From assembly GCA_949592205.1 (NCBI GenBank), contig CATIUR010000001.1, forward strand, positions 216,200,250-216,264,249: DNA of 64,000 nt, given 5' to 3'. Source of the DNA: Helichrysum umbraculigerum. Taxonomy: Eukaryota; Streptophyta; Magnoliopsida; Asterales; Asteraceae. Below the pieces are notes generated by a model. That model was not told where the DNA came from and made no database searches. It saw only the letters and a list, made by a program, of their open reading frames with translations. The position numbers and the translations under genes were made by a program. This document shows, piece after piece, positions 60,651-64,000 of the stretch; within the stretch, counting starts at the first letter, position 1, and each line of letters starts with the position of its first letter.

Positions 60651-61584
60651 TATTGTTTACTCACTTTCATTTTATTGTAGTATTCTCTTCAAATTTTTAA
60701 GAAACTATGAATTGATATTTCGAGCTACTGCCAATTGTTATCCATTGGTTTATTTTTTTGATACTTAAATTTTGTAATGTTAAGCACTTGTTAACTATCA
60801 AAATCTATTCAGTCAATGTTTTTTTGTGATGGTTTTTGCAGTCTAATTTTTTTATTTAATTGTATCGTCTTTTGCAAATAATGCTGTGATATATCTGAGT
60901 GCATTCTACTAGTACCCAGTACACATGGGTGTTATCATGTATCTATATACTTTAATTTGATATTTTTATACTTTATGGTGCATCTGAATGCATACTATTA
61001 GCACTTATCATGTATAAAAGTAACCTTACAAAAAAATTTTGATAATTTTTCGTACATATATTAGAGCAACCTTACACTTGTTTACGAACATCCAATAGTT
61101 ACAAACTCTTATTAAACGAAAAAACTAACTCACGTTTACTTTAAGAGTCTATGCTCTATACCCGTTGTTTAAAAAAAAAATATTACTTTTGCAATTTTGT
61201 CATATTTATTCACAGAAATATGTTAACACCCATGCGTATTAGGGTTTAGGGTTTAGTATAATTTATGGTTTAAAATTTTATAAAGCGTTTAGGGTTTGGG
61301 TTTTGGGGTTAATACCCTAAACGCAACACTCTAATACTTGTTAGTTACAAATGAAACTCACAAAAAATATTAATATGCACTGTGATGCATATTAATATTT
61401 GTTTTACATTGAAGTATATCGACACATGTTAACATCCATGTGCACAAGTGCTAACATTACACACTTTAATGCATCATAACAACGGTTAATATCATAGTGA
61501 CGTATATTGATACATATTTTACACTCATATGTACAACTAATTAATAGTACGCACTTTGATGCATCATAACATTGGTAAACTGAT
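60651..61584. repeat. 3' region of element C with repeat copies and telomere-like words
   Basis: AT-rich, with TTAGGGTTTAGGGTTTAG and related words near 61247-61315. Looser repeat copies lie at 61375-61580 (ATGCACTGTGATGCATATTA, GATGCATCATAAC). The Copia insertion cuts the last copy. No further gene. Confidence 0.65.
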
Positions 61585-62013
61585 TGTCCCGTACTCGTAG
61601 ATCTGATCGGATCGTTTAACTAATTGTAAGCGCGGAAATCAAACAATCAATAACAAACGTTTTCTATAAGCTTTTGTATATATTCACAATTGAATCGTAA
61701 AGCTTTACAATCACCAAACACAGACTTTCGTTTCTCTCCTCTCTACTCTCTCAAATTCGGCTCTCTCTCTCTAATCACAAGTCCAACCCTAATTCTGAGG
61801 TTTAACTCACTATATATATCGACCTACTGGGCCCTGCGACGTTAGGCCCAACGTCGCAGGCCCAACCCAATGCGACATAGCCCATGTCGTCGCCATGTAT
61901 ATTCTATATAATTACATTTCGTTGACACACTAAACACTATACATATGCAGACTATTTGACTTTGACAATTACAATAGTTTGACCAACTGACTGACACACT
62001 AAATGTACCAACA
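61585..62013 (-). mobile_element. 3' LTR of a Copia-type retrotransposon
   Basis: On the minus strand it begins TGTTGGTACATTTAG, right after a polypurine tract GACAAGGGGGAG (62016-62027), and ends GTACGGGACA at 61585. About 429 bp. Within it is a GC-rich hairpin segment (CTGCGACGTTAGGCCCAACG, 61836-61858) and a TGCGACATAG word. The 5 bp beyond its end is CTGAT; the matching duplication would lie outside the window. Confidence 0.8.
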
Positions 62014-63722
62014 AACTCCCCCTTGTCAGCAGCTTGGTCAAAGAAGTCTTCAATTAGTCTTCATCAACAAACTCTTTCATGTCTTTGACAATCAGAAACT
62101 CCCCCTTTGAGATAGCATGGTCTTCCAAGAAATCTTGATGTCCAAATTTATGTGACTGACACAAATTTATCATACAATAAGATCTTCAAACTCAGTGACC
62201 ATCTCTCAATCATCAGCAGCTTCTCCGATAGAATTATCTTCACAATCTTTGGAGAATAACCGACATTCTTTACATCTTCAATATTTGACTTTAACAAGAT
62301 ATGTGATATTGAAGAAAATAACATAGAAATAAAATCTTTTTGTATTTTTCTTTATAAATGAAAAGTAAATAACAAAGATTAAAATAAATTTGGGGATCGG
62401 ATTGTTTTAAGTCTGCTTAGGGATCATATCAGGCCAACATGCAATTATTAGCAAATAGTAAGTGTTATCTCGATTATCAGTATATTTGCCCTCTTTAAAT
62501 TTACTTAGCATATTTAAAACACCTTTTATAAAAAGTATTTCAAAACGATTACTGGTATTGTTTTTCCACTTAAACATGTTACATCCGTGTCTACGAGCTA
62601 ACCTTTTATTGTTAGTATGAATATTTCACCGTGGTCCCCACCATAGACATACTCCTTTAGCCCAGACAAGAACATAGTTTCCAAATTTAGAAAGAATATA
62701 AGAGAATCAATTTTAAGAATCAAGCCAGTGGTGACAGGTCTGTACTTGTGTACAACAGAGCGACATACACTTGATTCAGGTTTAAGCAAAACCGATCGCA
62801 GTCAAACCAAACTTGATTTATTCAATTGGCGACCTTGACCAGTACCTTAAATATAAGACTTTGCAAGTACATTGACTCACGTTTGCTTAGTTTTGAGAGT
62901 AAACTGAATTGAGACCAGGTCTGCACTTACGTACAACAAAGGAATCAATCAGCTAACTCCCCCAAGAGATCTCAGATATACGATCTAAAAATAGAAGTAT
63001 GTCAAGCTACGCTAAGGAATTAAGACTTAGAGTCGTACATCACAAGATGTTTACCACAAGATCATAGACACATATTTGAATTACTTCTTAATAACCCATA
63101 GACCGGTATGTATCATGCCTACCAATACATCATATGATGAAGATAATTTTCATAAAAACTGTATTAAGTATTCTAGATAAACCTACTGATACATCAAGGA
63201 TAAACCTTAAAACTTCCATTTTGTGTATGTTCCCCGATGTACTATCATATCCCAAGTTGTTTTACATACACACAATCCAACATCTTTTCAAGAATTAAGA
63301 ATCTTGCTGTTCACATTTCTGAATTAAATAATCAGAATTTTTAATATTCAGAATTACTCCCCCTGAACAGCAAATTCTTATATCCAATCTAAAAAATACT
63401 CCCCTTAAACATTAAACATATTTTTGTATTTTTTTTTTTTATTAAATAAATTTCGCAACATTGCATTTCTTTAATACTAAAAAGTATAAAGAATGGCTGT
63501 TGCACTAAACAAATAAAAAATAAAATTTAAATAAAAGTTTCAAAATCACATATCAAGTCAAGTCAAATGACTTTTAGCACTTTTACCACCTCGAAACTTC
63601 AATGATCTCATCCATCCAATCACAAATCATCATCGCATTCTTCCAACAATATCCACATCCATGCAGTCACTAAAAATGTTAGCTTTCAATAACCTGACTG
63701 CACCACCACAAACAATTAAACG
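62014..63722 (-). mobile_element. Copia internal region without pol genes
   Basis: Between the gag stop at 63723 and the LTR polypurine tract there are 1.7 kb with no protease, integrase or reverse transcriptase frame. Phrases such as GGGGGAGTAATTCTGAAT recur, like extra polypurine tracts. This is either a non-autonomous gag-only derivative or an internal deletion. Confidence 0.6.
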
Positions 63723-64000
63723 TTAGTACTTATGGGACACCCAAGCCTTGATAGACTTGGGTTGTCCATGATCATCCATAACGATCACATCAATGAGTTT
63801 ATGATATTTTAAAAACTCAGAGGATTTCATTGATGTGTTGTTTGTGGATTTGGGTTTCCAAACCTTTGTAGGTTCAGATGAGTTGTTTTCAACAATGTTG
63901 TGCTATTGAACTTGAGGTTTAATAGGCACAACTTTGTTTACTCTAGCCACGGGTTTTGGAGAAGAGGATGCATATCTTGATATAGGCGAATACGAAGCAC
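63723..64000 (-). pseudogene. 3' end of a Copia gag gene, with a nonsense codon
   Basis: Minus-strand frame entering from the right edge and ending KSIKAWVSHKY and stop at 63723-63725. VWKPKS ... and the KAWVxxK ending match the gag C-terminus just before protease in many plant Copia elements, but no DSG protease motif follows. An in-frame TAG at 63903-63905 interrupts it (after IKPQVQ). The zinc knuckle and capsid lie outside the window. Confidence 0.55.

Larger units (their letters stand above)
55838..61584 (+). mobile_element. Large (TA)n-flanked element with FAR1-like MULE transposase (element C)
   Basis: The left end, directly after a TA run, reads GTGGCATGATCCAGAGGGAA and continues with GGGGGGAAGGGGGAAG and CATCTCACCGTTCATC. 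This resembles the ends of elements A and B, all with (TA)n, G-rich start and GATC. A multi-exon FAR1-like transposase gene occupies 56231-60650. About 70-bp repeats with ATGCACTGTGATGCAT and TAAGATAGGCTTACAT occur in and after its introns. At 61585 a Copia retrotransposon interrupts the repeat region, so the right end lies outside the window. Confidence 0.7.

Overview
This is a plant nuclear window, AT-rich and dominated by transposable elements, with three host genes that look intact: a DREB-type AP2/ERF factor, a GT47 exostosin-type glycosyltransferase and a carotenoid cleavage dioxygenase. Long introns with GT-AG borders, Tat and Copia retrotransposons, MULEs, hAT elements and Helitrons, plus a dioxygenase of the zaxinone-synthase-like type, point to a eudicot. 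Asteraceae is a guess from general style only; no marker here proves it.

Layout. 1-2025: part of a long Gypsy-type LTR (minus strand). 3190-3861: the ERF gene. 4297-5561: a non-autonomous element sitting between two (TA)n tracts. 7306-13609: four small DNA elements, three with clear target-site duplications. 13962-16559: the GT47 gene. 18045-23237: a Helitron with exon-like pieces. 24045-27379: the 11-exon dioxygenase. 28101-33186: a complete MULE with ~380-bp TIRs and a perfect 9-bp duplication, carrying a broken mudrA-like transposase and a convergent PB1-like ORF. 34028-35277: a second Helitron with a Stowaway MITE inside. 36158-45706 (possibly to 46442): a minus-strand Helitron carrying a decayed replication protein A (RPA1)-like gene, split by a 4.5-kb solo LTR that is itself split by another (TA)n-flanked element. 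47735-52660: a truncated Tat-type Gypsy. 54261 rightwards: another minus-strand Helitron end. 55838 to the right edge: a large (TA)n-flanked element encoding a FAR1-like MULE transposase, interrupted by a Copia element without pol genes.

Most notable are: (1) three elements, one coding and two non-coding, all lodged in (TA)n tracts with related ends, which looks like a microsatellite-targeting transposon system driven by a FAR1-type transposase; (2) a perfect 181-bp palindrome that breaks that transposase gene; (3) the same GTCGCA/TGCGAC word enriched in a MULE TIR, a Gypsy LTR and a Copia LTR that are otherwise unrelated; and (4) a stand-alone PB1-like protein gene placed in the MULE where mudrB sits in maize MuDR.

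All exon models were made by hand from reading frame, splice consensus and remembered family patterns; no alignment or database search was run.
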